Positions 26,563 to 35,444 of a DNA stretch of 64,000 bases are shown here, piece by piece (the stretch's first letter is position 1; every line of letters begins with the position of its first letter). The notes beneath the pieces were generated by a model. It did not search any database and was not told where the DNA came from. It saw only the letters and a program-made list of their open reading frames with translations. The position numbers and the translations under genes are program-made. The DNA comes from Kitasatospora sp. MAP5-34 (GTDB lineage: Bacteria > Actinomycetota > Actinomycetes > Streptomycetales > Streptomycetaceae), in contig NZ_JARXZC010000002.1 of the NCBI RefSeq assembly GCF_029894335.1, positions 124,001 to 188,000 on the forward strand, read 5' to 3'.

Positions 26563-27423
26563 ATGAAGAAGCCGCTCATCGGCGCGCTCACCGCACTGCT
26601 GCTGGCCGGGGCCACCGCCCTGGCCGGTGCCGCTCCCGCCTCCGCCGCCACGGCCGCCGCTGCCGCTGCGCACAGGGCCGTCCCCGCCGTGACCGTGAAC
26701 TTCGCGGGCACGGTGGCGCTCGACGACTGTTCCGGTTCCGTGGTGCGGATGCCGAACTCCGCCCCGACCGACCCCGCTCTGGTCCTGACCAACGGCCACT
26801 GCCTCGAAACCGGCATGCCGAACCCGGGCCAGGTGATCACCGATCAGCCGTCCAGCCGCACGTTCACGCTGCTCACCGCCAGTGGTGGCAACCGTGCCAC
26901 GCTGCGAGCCACCAAGGTCGTCTACAGCACCATGACCGACACCGACGTGACGCTGTATCAGCTGAGCACCACGTACGCCTCGATCAAGTCGCGTTACGGC
27001 ATCAGCCCGTTGACGATCTCGCCGAACCACCCCGTGGCCGGCACCTCGATCGACGTGGTCTCCGGCTACTGGAAGAAGGTGTACTCCTGCAGCATCGACG
27101 GCTTCGTCTACCAGCTCCAGGAGGATGTCTGGACCTGGAAGGACTCGGTCCGCTACACCTCCACCTGCAACACCATCGGCGGCACCTCGGGCTCGCCCGT
27201 GATCGACACCAGCACCGGGCAGGTCGTCGCGGTCAACAACACCGGTAACGAGAACGGTGAGTCCTGCACGCTGAACAACCCGTGCGAGGTGGACGAGAAC
27301 GGCAACATCACCGTCCACCAGGGCACCAACTACGCCGAAGAGACCTACGGCATCCCCGCCTGCTTCGGCCCCGGCAACCAGCTGGACCTGACGCTGTCGG
27401 GCTGCATGCTGCCCCAGCCGTAG
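26563..27423 (+). CDS. secreted trypsin-like serine protease
   Basis: 286 residues. The ATG at 26563 starts a classical signal peptide (MKKPLIGALTALLLAGATAL, cut near ASAAT). The frame is open further left but only with polar sequence. The chymotrypsin-fold triad is visible: His in LVLTNGHCLE, Asp in TDTDVTLYQL and Ser in GGTSGSPVIDT. Several Cys (DDCSG/NGHC; YSCSID; TSTC; ESC/NPC; PAC/GC) suggest extracellular disulphides. A Pro-rich pro-region is absent, unlike streptogrisins. The substrate is unknown. It is a single gene with a terminator at 27469. Confidence 0.88.
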   Translation: MKKPLIGALTALLLAGATALAGAAPASAATAAAAAAHRAVPAVTVNFAGTVALDDCSGSVVRMPNSAPTDPALVLTNGHCLETGMPNPGQVITDQPSSRTFTLLTASGGNRATLRATKVVYSTMTDTDVTLYQLSTTYASIKSRYGISPLTISPNHPVAGTSIDVVSGYWKKVYSCSIDGFVYQLQEDVWTWKDSVRYTSTCNTIGGTSGSPVIDTSTGQVVAVNNTGNENGESCTLNNPCEVDENGNITVHQGTNYAEETYGIPACFGPGNQLDLTLSGCMLPQP

Positions 27424-27468
27424 TCGTGCCGGTGGTCCGGCCGTAACCATGGCAGGGCCCTGTTCGTG

Positions 27469-27496
27469 AACGGGCCACCCACCCGGGTGGCCCGTT
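27469..27496 (+). terminator. terminator after the serine protease gene
   Basis: A perfect 12-base stem, AACGGGCCACCC / GGGTGGCCCGTT, with a 4-base loop. Confidence 0.8.
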
Positions 27497-27559
27497 TCGC
27501 GCAGCTCGTCCGCGCGCTGTCCCTGTTCGAAGTTCTGAATCAGTGGTTCAATTCTTGCC

Positions 27560-28192
27560 GTGGCATACCGACGCACCCCAGCCGTGCAGGCCCGGCTCGA
27601 CGCCCAGCGCGAGGCGGTGCTGCGGGCCGCCGTCGCGCTGCTCGGCGAGCGGGGCTACGCCCGCTGCTCGATGGCGGCGGTGGCCCACCGGGCCGGTATC
27701 GCGACCGGCAGCATCTACCAGCACTTCGCCAACAAGGCCGAGCTGTCCGCCGAGCTGTTCCGTACCGTGGTGGGCCGGGAGGTCGCGGCCGTCACCGAGG
27801 CCGCCGCCCGGATGAGCACCCCGCACGCCAAGATCACGGCCGTCATCGAGACCTTCGCCGCGCGGGCGCTCAAGGCGCCCCGGCTGGCGTACGCGCTGCT
27901 CGCCGAGCCCGCCGAGGCCATCGTCGAGACCGAGCGCCTGGTATTCCGCCGGGCCTTCCGCGACCTGTTCGCCGAGCAGATCTCCGACGGCATCGCCAAT
28001 GGTCAACTGCCTGACCAGCCACCCGAGTTGACCGCCGCTGCGCTGGTCGGCGCGGTCGGTGAGGCGCTGGTCGGTCCACTCGACACGGGGTCGCCGTCCG
28101 ACGACCTGATCCCCGCCCTGGTCTCCTTCGCCATGCGCGCCCTGGGAGGCCCCACCCAAGGAGAAGGAGGACGCGATGCCGCCGACGCATGA
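27560..28192 (+). CDS. TetR family regulator of the acyl-CoA dehydrogenase operon
   Basis: 210 residues from a GTG at 27560. The HTH reads LGERGYARCSMAAVAHRAGI, then GSIYQHFANKAELSAELF, the classical TetR recognition helix region. The gene overlaps the next one by 17 bases, so it is the first gene of a three-gene operon with an AidB-like acyl-CoA dehydrogenase and an amidohydrolase. Just upstream, TGAATCAGTGGTTCA (27537-27551) is an interrupted inverted repeat and a reasonable autoregulatory operator. The ligand is unknown. Confidence 0.85.
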   Translation: MAYRRTPAVQARLDAQREAVLRAAVALLGERGYARCSMAAVAHRAGIATGSIYQHFANKAELSAELFRTVVGREVAAVTEAAARMSTPHAKITAVIETFAARALKAPRLAYALLAEPAEAIVETERLVFRRAFRDLFAEQISDGIANGQLPDQPPELTAAALVGAVGEALVGPLDTGSPSDDLIPALVSFAMRALGGPTQGEGGRDAADA

Positions 28193-29804
28193 GGTCACCA
28201 ACCAGGTGCCCGAGCTGTCCGGGCACGACCTGGCCGAGGACCCGACCCTGCTCGCCGCCCTGCGCCGGGCCGGCGCCGACTGGGCCGAGCCCGAGCTGCA
28301 CGAGCTCGGCCGCCTGGCGGGCACCGCCGAGGCCGGCGAGTGGGGCAGGCTGGCGAACGAGAACCCGCCCGTCCTGCGCACCCACGACCGTTACGGCAAC
28401 CGGATCGACGAGGTCGAATTCCACCCGGCCTGGCACGAGTTGATGCGCACCGCCGTCTCCCACGGCCTGCACGCCGCGCCCTGGCGGGACGACCGCCCGG
28501 GCGCCCACACCGCCCGCGCCGCCAAGTTCTACGTCTGGGGCCAGGTCGAGGCGGGCCACAGCTGCCCGATCTCCATGACGTACGCCGCCGTCCCCGCCCT
28601 GCGGGCCACCCCCGGACTCGCCGCCTGGCTCGAACCGTTGCTGGCCTCGCCCGAGTACGACTTCGGGCTGCGCGAGCCGAGCGGCAAGCGCGGCCTGATC
28701 GCCGGGATGTCGATGACGGAGAAGCAGGGCGGCTCCGACGTCCGTACCAACACCACCTCGGCCACCCCGCACGCCGACGGCAGCTACCGGCTGACCGGCC
28801 ACAAGTGGTTCACCTCGGCGCCGATGTCGGACCTCTTCCTCACCCTCGCCCAGGCGCCCGGCGGGCTGAGCTGCTTCATGCTGCCGCGCGTCCTGCCCGA
28901 CGGGAGCCGGAACCGGATCCTGCTGCAGCGGCTCAAGGACAAGCTGGGCAACAAGTCCAACGCCTCCGCCGAGATCGAGTACGACGGCGCGGTGGGCTGG
29001 CTGGTCGGCGAGGAGGGGCGCGGCGTCCGGACCATCATCGAGATGGTCAACATGACCCGCCTCGACTGCACGCTCGGCGCCGCCTCCGGGATGCGGCTGG
29101 GCGCGGTCCGGGCGCTCCACCACGCCACTCACCGGCGGGCGTTCGGCGCCGCGCTGGTGGACCAGCCGCTGATGCGGAACGTGCTCGCCGACCTGGTGGT
29201 CGAGTCCGAGGCCGCCACCATCGTCGCCCTGCGGCTGGCCGCCGCCACCGACCGCTCGCTCGCCGGGGACGAACACGAGACCCTGGTACGGCGGTTGGGT
29301 CTCGCAGTGTCGAAGTACTGGGTCTGCAAGCGCGGGCCGATGCACGCGGCCGAGGCGCTGGAGTGCTTCGGCGGCAACGGGTACGTCGAGGAGTCCGGCA
29401 TGCCCCGGCTCTACCGGGAGGCTCCGTTGGTCTCGGTCTGGGAGGGCTCGGGCAACGTCGCCGCGCTGGACGCGCTGCGCGCGATGACCCGCCAACCCGC
29501 GACCGTCGAGGCGTTCTTCGCCGAGTTGGACGAGGCCTCGGGCGCGGACCGGCGGCTGGACGCGAGCATCGCCGAACTGCGCAAGCAGCTCGGCGATCTC
29601 ACCGACCTGGAGTACCGGGCCCGACGGCTGGTCGAGTTGATGGCGGTCACCTTCCAGGGCTCGCTGCTGGTCCGGCACGGCGACCCGGCGGTGGCCGACG
29701 CCTTCTGCGCCTCCCGGCTCGGCGGCGACCACGGCGGAGCGTTCGGCACACTGCCCGTCGGCGTGGACACCGAAGCCGTCCTGGCCCGGGCCCGGCGTGT
29801 CTGA
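28176..29804 (+). CDS. AidB-like acyl-CoA dehydrogenase family flavoprotein
   Basis: 542 residues, close to E. coli AidB (541). The ATG at 28176 overlaps the TetR gene and has AAGGAGAAGGAGG upstream. Several stretches parallel AidB almost word for word: WGRLANENPPVLR near residue 60, MSMTEKQGGSDVRTNTT (FAD-binding region), LKDKLGNKSNASAEIE, and RLYREAPLVSVWEGSGNV. AidB in E. coli binds FAD and DNA and belongs to the adaptive response to alkylation damage; its reaction is uncertain. In actinomycetes similar genes are often annotated as isovaleryl-CoA dehydrogenase. The operon here, with a TetR regulator and an amidohydrolase, suggests catabolism as an alternative to DNA protection. Confidence 0.85.
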   Translation: MPPTHEVTNQVPELSGHDLAEDPTLLAALRRAGADWAEPELHELGRLAGTAEAGEWGRLANENPPVLRTHDRYGNRIDEVEFHPAWHELMRTAVSHGLHAAPWRDDRPGAHTARAAKFYVWGQVEAGHSCPISMTYAAVPALRATPGLAAWLEPLLASPEYDFGLREPSGKRGLIAGMSMTEKQGGSDVRTNTTSATPHADGSYRLTGHKWFTSAPMSDLFLTLAQAPGGLSCFMLPRVLPDGSRNRILLQRLKDKLGNKSNASAEIEYDGAVGWLVGEEGRGVRTIIEMVNMTRLDCTLGAASGMRLGAVRALHHATHRRAFGAALVDQPLMRNVLADLVVESEAATIVALRLAAATDRSLAGDEHETLVRRLGLAVSKYWVCKRGPMHAAEALECFGGNGYVEESGMPRLYREAPLVSVWEGSGNVAALDALRAMTRQPATVEAFFAELDEASGADRRLDASIAELRKQLGDLTDLEYRARRLVELMAVTFQGSLLVRHGDPAVADAFCASRLGGDHGGAFGTLPVGVDTEAVLARARRV

Positions 29805-30672
29805 AGCCGATGAAGTCCGGGCGTTCTGGGGAGACTTGGGACTGCCCGGGCTGATCGACGTACACACCCACTTCATGCCCGAACGGGTACTGGAGAAGGT
29901 CTGGGCGTACTTCGACGCGGCCGGTCCGCTGACCGGCCGCCCCTGGCCCATCGCCTACCGCGAGGAGGAGGGCCAACGCCTCGCCAGGCTCCGCGAGTTC
30001 GGCGTCCGCGCGTTCACCGCGATGCTGTACCCGCACAAGCCCGGGATGGCGGCCTGGCTCAACTCCTGGTCGGCCGACTTCGCCGCCCGCACCCCGGACT
30101 GCCTGCACACCGCGACCTTCTACCCCGAGCCCGGCGTCGAGGAGTACGTCAGGGCGGCGCTCGCCCAGGGCGCGCGGGTCTTCAAGGCCCACCTCCAGGT
30201 GGGGGCGTACGACCCGGCCGATCCGCTGCTGGACGGGACGTGGGGCCTGCTCGCGGCGACCGGCACCCCGGTGGTCACGCACTGCGGCTCGGGCCCGACG
30301 CCGGGCAAGCACACCGGGCCGGGCCCGATCGGCGCGGTGCTCGCCAGGCACCCCGGACTCCGGCTGATCGTCGCCCACCTGGGCCTCCCGGAGTACCGGG
30401 ACTTCCTCGACCTGGCCGAGCGCCACCCGTACGTCCACCTGGACACCACGATGGCGTTCACCGCGTTCACCGAACGGCAGGCACCCTTCCCGCCCGACCA
30501 GCTCCCGCGCCTGCTGGACCTCCAGGACCGCATCCTGCTCGGCACCGACTTCCCGAACATCCCCTACCCGTACGCGGAGGCCCTGCGCTCCCTGGCGGGC
30601 CTCGGCCTCGGGGACGACTGGCTCCGGGCGGTGTGCCACGACAACGCGGCCCGGCTGTTCGACATCTCGTAA
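29797..30672 (+). CDS. amidohydrolase family (TIM-barrel) metal-dependent hydrolase
   Basis: 291 residues from a GTG overlapping the previous stop by 8 bases. The N-terminal metal-binding His-X-His lies in LIDVHTHFMPERV. Further metal ligands fit VVTHCGSG and IVAHLGLPEY, and the catalytic Asp fits RILLGTDFPNIPY, all typical of the amidohydrolase-2 family, which contains decarboxylases and hydrolases of ring-derived acids. The substrate cannot be read from the sequence. It is the last gene of the operon and is convergent with a DUF2269-like gene. Confidence 0.85.
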   Translation: MSEADEVRAFWGDLGLPGLIDVHTHFMPERVLEKVWAYFDAAGPLTGRPWPIAYREEEGQRLARLREFGVRAFTAMLYPHKPGMAAWLNSWSADFAARTPDCLHTATFYPEPGVEEYVRAALAQGARVFKAHLQVGAYDPADPLLDGTWGLLAATGTPVVTHCGSGPTPGKHTGPGPIGAVLARHPGLRLIVAHLGLPEYRDFLDLAERHPYVHLDTTMAFTAFTERQAPFPPDQLPRLLDLQDRILLGTDFPNIPYPYAEALRSLAGLGLGDDWLRAVCHDNAARLFDIS

Positions 30673-30698
30673 GGTGCCGCTGCCGCGACCCGGGGCGG

Positions 30699-31187
30699 TC
30701 AGGCCCCGGTCGTCGAACCCGGGCGGATCACCATCAGCACGGCCACCACGGCCCACAGCAGGTTGAACACCCCGGCCGTCATCGGCAGCAGCCGCAGGCC
30801 GCCGGTCGCCCGGGTGTGCCCCTCGCTCTCCGGCTCGGCGCCGGCCTCCAGCGCGTCGACGACCGCCTGCTGGGCGGGCAGTACGAAGAGCAGCAGCGAG
30901 CCCGCCGCGAGCACGGTCAGCACGACGGCGGCGATCAGCCAGGTCTGGCCCATGATGCCCATCACCTGCGCGGTGCCCACGCCCATCACCGGCACGGCTA
31001 TCCCCAGCAGCGCGTAGACCTGGGTGATGCGGTGCAGCAGCCGTACCGAGGCGGCGGCCGACGGCTGCCCGTCGCCGGCGGCGAGGGCCTCCCGGGCGCG
31101 GCGCGGGAACATGCTGACCGCTACGGCCACCGGGCCGATGAACAGAATCGAGGCCAGGACGTGCAGGCTCAGCAGGAACTTGGCCAT
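30699..31187 (-). CDS. DUF2269-like integral membrane protein
   Basis: 162 residues with four hydrophobic segments. It begins MAKFLLSLHVLASILFIGPV, with a conserved-looking His in the first helix. The following loop is charged (FPRRAREALAAGDG), then LLHRITQVYALLGIAVPVMG, TWLIAAVVLTVLAAGSLLLF and a C-terminal LPMTAGVFNLLWAVVAVLMV. Small four-helix proteins of this kind (DUF2269) are common in actinobacteria; no function is known. It stands alone, convergent with the amidohydrolase gene. Confidence 0.75.
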   Translation of the reverse strand: MAKFLLSLHVLASILFIGPVAVAVSMFPRRAREALAAGDGQPSAAASVRLLHRITQVYALLGIAVPVMGVGTAQVMGIMGQTWLIAAVVLTVLAAGSLLLFVLPAQQAVVDALEAGAEPESEGHTRATGGLRLLPMTAGVFNLLWAVVAVLMVIRPGSTTGA

Positions 31188-31419
31188 GGGGAGGACACCT
31201 TACGGGCGGCGGGGAGAAGGGCCGATCGGGTGATCCAGGCCCCCGGCACGCTAACACCCGCTTATCCGCGCCCCGGCGGCGGCCCGTACTCGTCCGTCCG
31301 GGCGGATCTACGGCCGGTGCCCGGCGTGGGGACGGCCGGGCCCCGCGGCCGGGCCGTTGACTGGCGCGGGTCAGCTGCCCGGCCCCGGGCGGGACCAGAC
31401 CCGACCCGGAGGGGGACGA

Positions 31420-32113
31420 GTGCTTCGCGGCGCCCCGAACCGCCCTGCCCTGGACGTTGCCCAGCACGGTCCGAGCAGGCCCCGGCGGCTGGGGGTGGTG
31501 GCCGCCCTGGCGGTGCTGCCGCTGGCCGTCGTCGTCCTCCCCGGCACCGCCGCGCCGCTGCCGCCGCCGCTCGGCGCCTGCAGCGGGCCCGCTTGTCCGG
31601 GCCCGTACCCGCCGCCGAACAACGGTGACTGAGCTCAGGCCGAAGCTGATGTGGAACTTCCCGACCGCCACCGATGCCCGGATCACCGGCTCCGCGCAGT
31701 TCCAGGGTTCGATCCTGGCCGGCAACCCGGCCGGCACGACGACCCTCTCGCAGCCCGGGGTGAACGGCCGGGTCTACCTCGCGGGCAACCTCATCCAGGA
31801 GGGCAGCGGCGGCTACGAGCTGCACGCCTACCAGTTCACCGGCGACCTGCCCGAGTGCGAGACCCCCACCCCCACGCCGACACCCACGCCGACACCCACC
31901 CCCACCCGCACACCGACGCCTGAACCATCCACCTCGGCGACCACGACCCCGGCGAGCAGCAGCTCCGCACCGTCCGGCTCCCCGAGCACCGGCCCCGCAC
32001 TGCCCGCCACCGGTGGCGGTATGACGCTCCCGGCCGGACTCGGTGCACTCGGCCTGGTCGCGGTCGGCGGTACGGCGGCGTGGGCGGCCCGACGCCGGGG
32101 CGGCCACAGCTAG
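31420..32113 (+). pseudogene. sortase-anchored choice-of-anchor A surface protein, internally deleted and frameshifted
   Basis: A GTG at 31420 with GGAGGGGG upstream opens a basic N-terminus and signal-peptide core (LGVVAALAVLPLAVVVLPGT), then stops at 31632 after PYPPPNNGD. Overlapping this stop in another frame is the end of a choice-of-anchor A domain (LMWNFPTATDARITGSAQF, GVNGRVYLAGNL, GGYELHAYQFTGDLPEC). It is followed by a Thr-Pro repeat, a Ser/Thr-rich wall spacer and a sorting signal: LPATGG, hydrophobic stretch, RRRGG. The middle of the domain (probably 150-200 residues) is absent. The join looks like an internal deletion that also shifted the frame. The second piece could in principle start at the overlapping GTG (31626), but it would have no export signal. 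Confidence 0.7.
31864..31922 (+). repeat. Thr-Pro dipeptide repeat
   Basis: About nine Thr-Pro units encoded by ACCCC(C/G)AC-type repeats within the cell-wall spacer of the decayed surface protein. It is a coding repeat, not a CRISPR or regulatory array. Confidence 0.6.
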
Positions 32114-32258
32114 CGGGGTATCCCGCGCCCCTTCTGCGGTTAGCGACTCCTGATCTGGTAAAGCTCAAGTTGGCCGGAACTGGTGCGTCCCTGCCAAGGG
32201 CGTGCGACGATCGGTCGGCCACTTGAGATGCCATCAGGCCAACCGCACTGGGGGAGTC

Positions 32259-32600
32259 GTGCCGGAGTACGCGGAGTTCCTGACTGCCGGCGGTGCCGTC
32301 GTCCGGGTCGAAGGTGCCGGGGCGGAGGCCGAGGTGCCGTACGGGATGCAGCCGGTCGGCCGAAGTGCGGGGATCGGACGGGCGGTCGACACCTTCGAGG
32401 AGGCGCTCTCGGGTGTCCGGGCCGCCGCCGAGTCGGCGCTCGCGGTGTTCCGGGGCGGCAGTCTCGAACCGGACGAGGTCGAGATCGAGTTCGGGGTCAA
32501 ACTCTCCGCCGAGGCAGGGGCGTTGATCGCCAGGACGGCCGCCGACGCCCACCTGACCGTCAGACTCTCCTGGTCGTCCGGACGAGACCCGCAGCCCTGA
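32259..32600 (+). CDS. CU044_2847-type trypsin-co-occurring domain protein (Trypco1)
   Basis: 113 residues from a GTG at 32259 with GGGGAG upstream. The fold looks like two short beta hairpins, a helix and a C-terminal strand pair: VVRVEGAGAEAEVPYGMQP, a helical block TFEEALSGVRAAAESALAVF, then EPDEVEIEFGVKLSAEAGAL and HLTVRLSW. This is the pattern of the small CU044_2847/Trypco1 family, which is nearly always encoded beside trypsin-like proteases in actinobacterial conflict-type loci. It is 14 bases upstream of such a protease, so it is probably the first gene of that four-gene unit. A role as regulator or recognition partner of the protease is inferred. Confidence 0.75.
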   Translation: MPEYAEFLTAGGAVVRVEGAGAEAEVPYGMQPVGRSAGIGRAVDTFEEALSGVRAAAESALAVFRGGSLEPDEVEIEFGVKLSAEAGALIARTAADAHLTVRLSWSSGRDPQP

Positions 32601-32614
32601 CGGCGGGCGCGCCG

Positions 32615-34420
32615 ATGCACGACGTGCTCTGGCTCGCCCGGATCACCACCGGCGGTCCGGCCCCGACGACCGGGGCCGGCATCCTGGTCTCCGACCGGCG
32701 GGTGCTGACCTGCGCCCATGTGGTGTACGGCCAGGACCGCGCGGCCGTACGCCTGGTCAACCGGCCCGACGACCCCGAGCTGCCGGCCACCGTCGTGCGG
32801 CGCGGCCCCTGGCCGGCTCGCCCGGGCGGGGCCGGGGACGTCGCCGTCCTGGAACTGGACCAACCCGTGCCCGCGCACGTCGCCGGGCCCGCCCGCTTCG
32901 CGCCGCTGCACAGCTGGTCCGGGCTGCAGGCCCCGCAGCTCGCCGCGTACGGCTTCCCCGCCGGGCACGACGGCGGGCTCAGCAGCGAGATCCGGCTGAC
33001 CAGGGGAGGGTTCCGGATCGGTGGCGAGCTGGTCCAGCTGGAGCACGAGGGCACCGGGATGCCGCTCTCCCCGGGCTTCAGCGGCGGTCCGGTGGTGATC
33101 GCGGCGACCGGCGAGGTGGTCGGCCTGGTGACGGCGGCGCAGGACACCCTCTGGCGCGGGACGGACGAGCGGGCCCGGCCCGCCGTCCGGCTCGGGCAGA
33201 TGCTGCCCGGCGAGGCGCTCGCCCGGTACGTCCCCGAACTCGCCGAACACCTCTCGGGGGCTGCCGTGGCACCTTATGCCGTACGGGAGTTGAGCGTGCT
33301 GCTGGACGGGGCCGAGGTGGGCGCCGATCCGCTCGAACTCTACCGGGCGGCGGTCGGCAGCCTCGGCTGCCCGGATCCGCCGACCCGGCCGGGCAGCCTC
33401 TGGGAGGTCTGCTGGTACCTGCTCTCCGAGGTGTCGCACCCGCCGGACCGCCCGCATCCGGTGCTGGACTTCGCCGAGTCGGTCGCCGGGGCGGCCGGTG
33501 CCGGGCCGCTCCGCGAGGGCCTGCACCGGTGGCTCGACGGGCGCCCGGACCGGCCCGGTGGGACGGCCGGGCGGGGCGAGCGGTGGCGGCCGATCCTGGT
33601 GGACATCGGGCCGAGCGGTGCCGGGCCGGGGATGTTCCACGTCGCGATCTCCACCATCCGGGACGGCGTGCTGGGTGAGCCGCACGCCAGCACGGTGACC
33701 AGGCCGCGCCTGCAGAGCTTCGTCCGGGACCGGATCGACCGGGAACTCGGTCAACTGGAGCCGGACGGCGCCGAGTTGATCATCTTCGCGCTGCCCAGGA
33801 AATGGCTCACCCAGCCCGTCCACACCTTCACCCGGCGCCGGGCCGACTTCGGCCCGCTCGGCGCCGACCACGCGGTGGTCGTGGTGGACCAGCAGCGCCG
33901 CGCCGACCCGGCGGACCGCCGCCAGCTGGAGATCAAGTGGGGCCCGCTGCGCGGCGCGCAGGGCACCGTCCTGCACGTGGTCCACTGCGCGAGCCTCCCC
34001 GACGGCCGGAAGCTCTACCACCGCCTGCGCCCCGGGGAGCGCACCGAACTGCCCGCACTCCCCGGTCCACCCAAGGGCGCCCCTTACGAGCCCCTGCTCG
34101 CCGCCGCGCTCAAGGCCGGGGCCCCGGCGGTGATCTGGCAGCAGCACGCCTGCACCACCGATCACATCCACTCCGAGACCTGCCGCAACACGCGATTCCT
34201 TGCCAGACTTGCGGATGAACTGGCCGACGTCGCACCAGCCGATCTACCGCGCCGGATCAAGGAGTTGCGCCACCAGGCGGAGGAGAGCGACGACCCGGCC
34301 GGGCACTGGGCCGACGGTCTCGTCCTGCTCTGGGAGGACCCGGAGGTACTGCCCAGCCCGCACCGGCCCTACCGGGTCGCCCCGACCGCCCGTCAACCCC
34401 GCCTCCCGGCGGGCCAGTAG
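32615..34420 (+). CDS. trypsin-like protease with VMAP C-terminal domain
   Basis: 601 residues from the ATG at 32615. Residues 1-200 form a trypsin-fold domain with a full triad: His in RRVLTCAHVVYG, Asp in GDVAVLELDQP and Ser in LSPGFSGGPVVIAATG. There is no signal peptide, so it acts inside the cell. The middle (about 220-300) is a small helical domain of the effector-associated/VMAP-M kind. The C-terminal 250 residues fit VMAP-C, the vWA-MoxR-associated domain: RPILVDIGPSG, AELIIFALPRKWL, LEIKWGPLRGAQGTVLH, CTTDHIHSETCRN. VMAP proteins are the hub of described three-part vWA-MoxR-VMAP systems thought to act in phage defence or self/non-self conflict, with the protease as effector. The next two genes supply MoxR and a vWA-like/TIR protein. 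Confidence 0.8.
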   Translation: MHDVLWLARITTGGPAPTTGAGILVSDRRVLTCAHVVYGQDRAAVRLVNRPDDPELPATVVRRGPWPARPGGAGDVAVLELDQPVPAHVAGPARFAPLHSWSGLQAPQLAAYGFPAGHDGGLSSEIRLTRGGFRIGGELVQLEHEGTGMPLSPGFSGGPVVIAATGEVVGLVTAAQDTLWRGTDERARPAVRLGQMLPGEALARYVPELAEHLSGAAVAPYAVRELSVLLDGAEVGADPLELYRAAVGSLGCPDPPTRPGSLWEVCWYLLSEVSHPPDRPHPVLDFAESVAGAAGAGPLREGLHRWLDGRPDRPGGTAGRGERWRPILVDIGPSGAGPGMFHVAISTIRDGVLGEPHASTVTRPRLQSFVRDRIDRELGQLEPDGAELIIFALPRKWLTQPVHTFTRRRADFGPLGADHAVVVVDQQRRADPADRRQLEIKWGPLRGAQGTVLHVVHCASLPDGRKLYHRLRPGERTELPALPGPPKGAPYEPLLAAALKAGAPAVIWQQHACTTDHIHSETCRNTRFLARLADELADVAPADLPRRIKELRHQAEESDDPAGHWADGLVLLWEDPEVLPSPHRPYRVAPTARQPRLPAGQ

Positions 34421-34436
34421 CAGGAGAGTCCGCACC

Positions 34437-35444
34437 ATGCCCCTGACCCGGATCTACCGCGGCGCCGACGAGCCGCACGACGGACTCTCCGAGCTGCCCA
34501 CCCCACCCCCCTGGCGCGCCTTCGACGGCGGCCCCGCCCTCGAACCGCCGGTCGGCCCGGCCGACTCCGCCGCAGCGCCCGTCTGGCACCGCGCGAGTAC
34601 CTTCCGCCCGACCCCCGAGACCGTCGAACTGGTCAACGCCGCCCTCTACCTGCGCCGTCCGCTGCTGGTCACCGGACCACCGGGCAGCGGCAAGTCCAGC
34701 CTGCCGTACGCCGTCGCCCGGGAACTCGGGCTCGGCCCGGTGCTCCGCTGGAACATCACCAGCCGCTCCACCCTGCGCGACGGCCTCTACCAGTACGACC
34801 CGCTCTCCCGCCTGTACGCCGCCAACCAGGTCGGCCCGGACAACCAGGGCGCGGGCCTGGACGAGCACCTGCGGCTCGGACCGCTCGGCACCGCCCTGCT
34901 CCCGTACGCCAGACCACGGGCGCTGCTGATCGACGAGATCGACAAGGGCGACCTCGACCTGCCCAACGACCTGCTGCACGTCCTGGAGGACGGCCAGTAC
35001 GAGATCGACGAACTCGTCCGCGCCGCACCGCAGCAGCCCGAGGCCCGGGTGCTCACCGCCGACGGGCACGGCCGGGCGCCGGTCAGTGGGGGGCGGGTGC
35101 GCTGCCGGGCCTTCCCGTTCACCGTCCTGACCAGCAACGCCGAGCGCGAGTTCCCCGCCGCCTTCCTACGGCGCTGCGTCGTGCTGGAGCTGCGCCGACC
35201 CGAGGGCGCCGAGCTGGAGGCCATCGTCAAGGCCCATCTCCCCGGCTCCGACGCCGAGTTGGTGGACGAGATCCTGCGGGTCTTCCTGGCCCGCCGGGAG
35301 GACGGTGAACTCGCCACCGACCAGCTGCTGAACGCCATCTACCTGACCTCCCGCCCCGAACTCGCCGAGACCGCCGACCGTGCCGCACTCGCGGCCCAGG
35401 TGATGCCCTACCTCAGCCGGGGCCAGGATGACGATGTCTTCTGA
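34437..35444 (+). CDS. MoxR-type AAA+ ATPase of the VMAP module
   Basis: 335 residues; ATG at 34437 with CAGGAGAG upstream. Walker A is VTGPPGSGKSSLPYAVA and Walker B is ALLIDEIDKGD. Sensor-1 fits FTVLTSNAEREFP and the arginine finger fits AAFLRRCVVLEL. After the ATPase core the lid domain has AELVDEILRVFLARRED. MoxR ATPases are chaperone-like and usually act with vWA proteins. Here the gene lies 16 bases after the protease-VMAP gene and overlaps the next gene by 17 bases, so the three are translated together. In the model for these systems, ATP-driven MoxR passes a signal from a sensor to the effector. That part is inference. Confidence 0.9.
   Translation: MPLTRIYRGADEPHDGLSELPTPPPWRAFDGGPALEPPVGPADSAAAPVWHRASTFRPTPETVELVNAALYLRRPLLVTGPPGSGKSSLPYAVARELGLGPVLRWNITSRSTLRDGLYQYDPLSRLYAANQVGPDNQGAGLDEHLRLGPLGTALLPYARPRALLIDEIDKGDLDLPNDLLHVLEDGQYEIDELVRAAPQQPEARVLTADGHGRAPVSGGRVRCRAFPFTVLTSNAEREFPAAFLRRCVVLELRRPEGAELEAIVKAHLPGSDAELVDEILRVFLARREDGELATDQLLNAIYLTSRPELAETADRAALAAQVMPYLSRGQDDDVF

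Noticed and set aside
27466..28014. 182-codon plus-strand frame overlapping the TetR gene
   Set aside because: Alternative frame of the TetR gene; its start lies inside the preceding terminator hairpin.
31864..31922. Regular short repeat that might suggest a CRISPR or iteron array
   Set aside because: It encodes a Thr-Pro wall spacer in frame with a sorting signal; no spacers between repeats. The same applies to the Ser-Pro repeat at 50642-50766.
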